A stretch of 64,000 bases of DNA from assembly GCF_016919245.1 (NCBI RefSeq), contig NZ_JAFEJA010000001.1, positions 1,302,001 through 1,366,000 of the forward strand. The letters are read 5' to 3'. The stretch's first letter is position 1. Each line of letters opens with the position of its first letter. A program made the translations under genes and the position numbers. A model generated the notes under the pieces. That model saw only the letters and a list, made by a program, of their open reading frames with translations, was not told the origin of the DNA and searched no databases. Of this stretch, positions 62,967 to 64,000 are shown piece by piece. Origin of the DNA: Streptomyces zhihengii (GTDB lineage: Bacteria > Actinomycetota > Actinomycetes > Streptomycetales > Streptomycetaceae).

Positions 62967-63914
62967 TCACGGGCAGCGGATCACCTGGCCCGCGTAGCTG
63001 AGGTTCCCGCCGAAGCCGAAGAGCAGGACGGGGTCGCCCGAGGAGATCTCGCCGCGCTCCACCAGCTTGGAGAGCGCCATCGGGACGGAGGCCGCCGAGG
63101 TGTTCCCCGATTCGACGACGTCGCGGGCGACGACCGCGTTGACGGCCCCGATCTTGGCGGCCAGGGGCTCGATGATCCGCAGGTTGGCCTGGTGCAGCAC
63201 GACCGCGGCCAGGTCCTCGGGGGTGAGGCCCGCCCGTTCGCAGGCGCGGCGGGCGATGGGGGGCAGCTGGGTGGTCGCCCAGCGGTAGACGGACTGGCCC
63301 TCCTGGGCGAAGCGCGCCGGGGTGCCCTCGATCCGCACGGCGTTCCCCATCTCGGGCACCGAGCCCCACACCACGGGACCGATGCCGGCCTCCTGGCCGG
63401 GCCGCACCGGCTCCACCACCGCGGCGCCCGCGCCGTCGCCGACGAGGACGCAGGTGGTGCGGTCGCTCCAGTCCGCGATGTCGCCCATCTTGTCGGCCCC
63501 GATGACCAGCGCCCGCGTCGCGGCACCGGCGCGCAGGGTGTGGTCGGCGGTGGCCAGGGCGTGGGTGAAACCGGCGCAGACGACGTTCAGGTCCATCACG
63601 GCGGGCGAGCCCATGCCGAGCCGCGCGGCGACCCGGGCGGCCATGTTCGGCGAGCGGTTCTCGGCGGTGGAGGTGGCGACCAGCACCAGGTCGACGTCGG
63701 CCGGGGAGACCCCGGCGGAGGCCAGCGCCTTGGCTCCCGCGTGGGCGGCGAGCTCGTCGACGGACTCGGCGGGCCCCGCGATGTGGCGCGTCACGATGCC
63801 GACCCGGCTGCGGATCCACTCGTCGCTGGTGTCGACCATGGCCGCGAGGTCGTCGTTGGTGACCACCCTGCTGGGCTGATAGTGCCCGACGGCGACGACG
63901 CGTGAGCCGGTCAT
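62967..63914 (-). CDS. beta-ketoacyl-ACP synthase III (FabH-like)
   Basis: 315 residues with the KASIII triad: Cys113 in DLNVVCAGFTHA, His in VLHQANLRI and Asn in ESGNTSAAS, and the final GFGGNLSYAGQVI. DEWIRSRVGIVTRH near the N-terminus is typical. The enzyme condenses an acyl-CoA starter with malonyl-ACP to begin fatty-acid or aromatic polyketide synthesis. It is not in a fab operon here, so it may be a secondary starter enzyme. The ATG at 63914 has GAGGGGGAA upstream. A longer frame to 63971 lacks a binding site. Confidence 0.9.
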   Translation of the reverse strand: MTGSRVVAVGHYQPSRVVTNDDLAAMVDTSDEWIRSRVGIVTRHIAGPAESVDELAAHAGAKALASAGVSPADVDLVLVATSTAENRSPNMAARVAARLGMGSPAVMDLNVVCAGFTHALATADHTLRAGAATRALVIGADKMGDIADWSDRTTCVLVGDGAGAAVVEPVRPGQEAGIGPVVWGSVPEMGNAVRIEGTPARFAQEGQSVYRWATTQLPPIARRACERAGLTPEDLAAVVLHQANLRIIEPLAAKIGAVNAVVARDVVESGNTSAASVPMALSKLVERGEISSGDPVLLFGFGGNLSYAGQVIRCP

Positions 63915-63946
63915 GCTGGGTTCCCCCTCGGGTGACGATGCCAGGA

Positions 63947-63973
63947 ACCAACCAGTCAAGGCTGCTACCAACC
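63947..63973. promoter_or_regulatory. paired ACCAACC repeats upstream of the FabH-like gene
   Basis: Two exact ACCAACC heptamers start 20 bases apart (63947 and 63967), two helical turns. They sit 33 bases before the start codon of the minus-strand gene, where a regulator would bind. TTGACT overlaps the interval, but no good -10 follows. Confidence 0.4.
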
Positions 63974-64000
63974 GGTACGGGGGCAGGTGATCCCACAGCT

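Overview
The window reads as a Streptomyces-type chromosome segment. It has very high GC, GC-rich third codon positions, many GTG starts, 4-bp ATGA/GTGA gene overlaps, long GC hairpin terminators, typical actinobacterial families (DUF2254, DUF2804, DUF6879, Scr1-type XRE regulators) and an iron-repressor box. No rRNA, transposase, integrase or CRISPR array was seen. One tRNA-Leu(GAG) lies at 38.6 kb.

Left part, 0-13.6 kb. An iron-box-controlled siderophore ABC importer (partial) is followed by a secreted rhamnogalacturonan lyase (PL11 type), a NUDIX hydrolase, a two-gene overlapping module whose proteins share a short GDNVN[M/I]YGG motif, a nuclease-fold protein, and a secreted PL9-type pectate lyase with a well-formed promoter/operator region. 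Next comes a short, editing-domain-less threonyl-tRNA synthetase paralogue. It is preceded by a 16-codon leader ORF with three consecutive Thr codons and a perfect 13-bp hairpin, which looks like ribosome-mediated attenuation. A DUF2804 protein and an MHS-family transporter complete this part.

Centre, 13.7-34.2 kb. A single minus-strand operon of nine genes encodes an unusual hybrid PKS/NRPS assembly line. In transcription order it is: free KS; ACP-ACP-aminotransferase-luciferase-like monooxygenase-C-unknown-PCP megasynthase; PhyH dioxygenase; acyl-AMP ligase-KR-ACP; KS-ACP; type II thioesterase; two ABC exporter half-transporters; A-C NRPS without carrier. No AT domain, terminal TE domain, PPTase or pathway regulator is present. 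Aminotransferase plus monooxygenase suggests an alpha-hydroxy-beta-amino acyl building block (inference). The nearby attenuated ThrRS paralogue could be a self-resistance gene (hypothesis).

34.8-38.7 kb. A compact accessory patch holds a small protein/DUF6879/Scr1-type regulator trio, further small genes (one with a TTA codon and a Cys-rich tail) and decayed coding remnants. It abuts the 3' end of tRNA-Leu, the usual integration target of actinobacterial elements.

Right part, 38.7-64 kb. A DUF2254 membrane protein and a secreted acid phosphatase come first. An eight-gene ebo-type operon follows (EboA, EboB/TatD, UbiA-type EboC, EboE, EboF, with an inositol-3-phosphate synthase-like protein where EboD would be expected, plus two sugar-isomerase-like TIM barrels). 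After it are a 1229-residue five-domain secreted enzyme with ThuA and 3-keto-disaccharide hydrolase domains, a sugar isomerase and Gfo/Idh oxidoreductase pair, an Rbs-type sugar ABC importer with a ROK regulator, a second NUDIX protein and a FabH-like KASIII. The 50-62 kb block looks like a glycoside uptake and oxidative catabolism locus.
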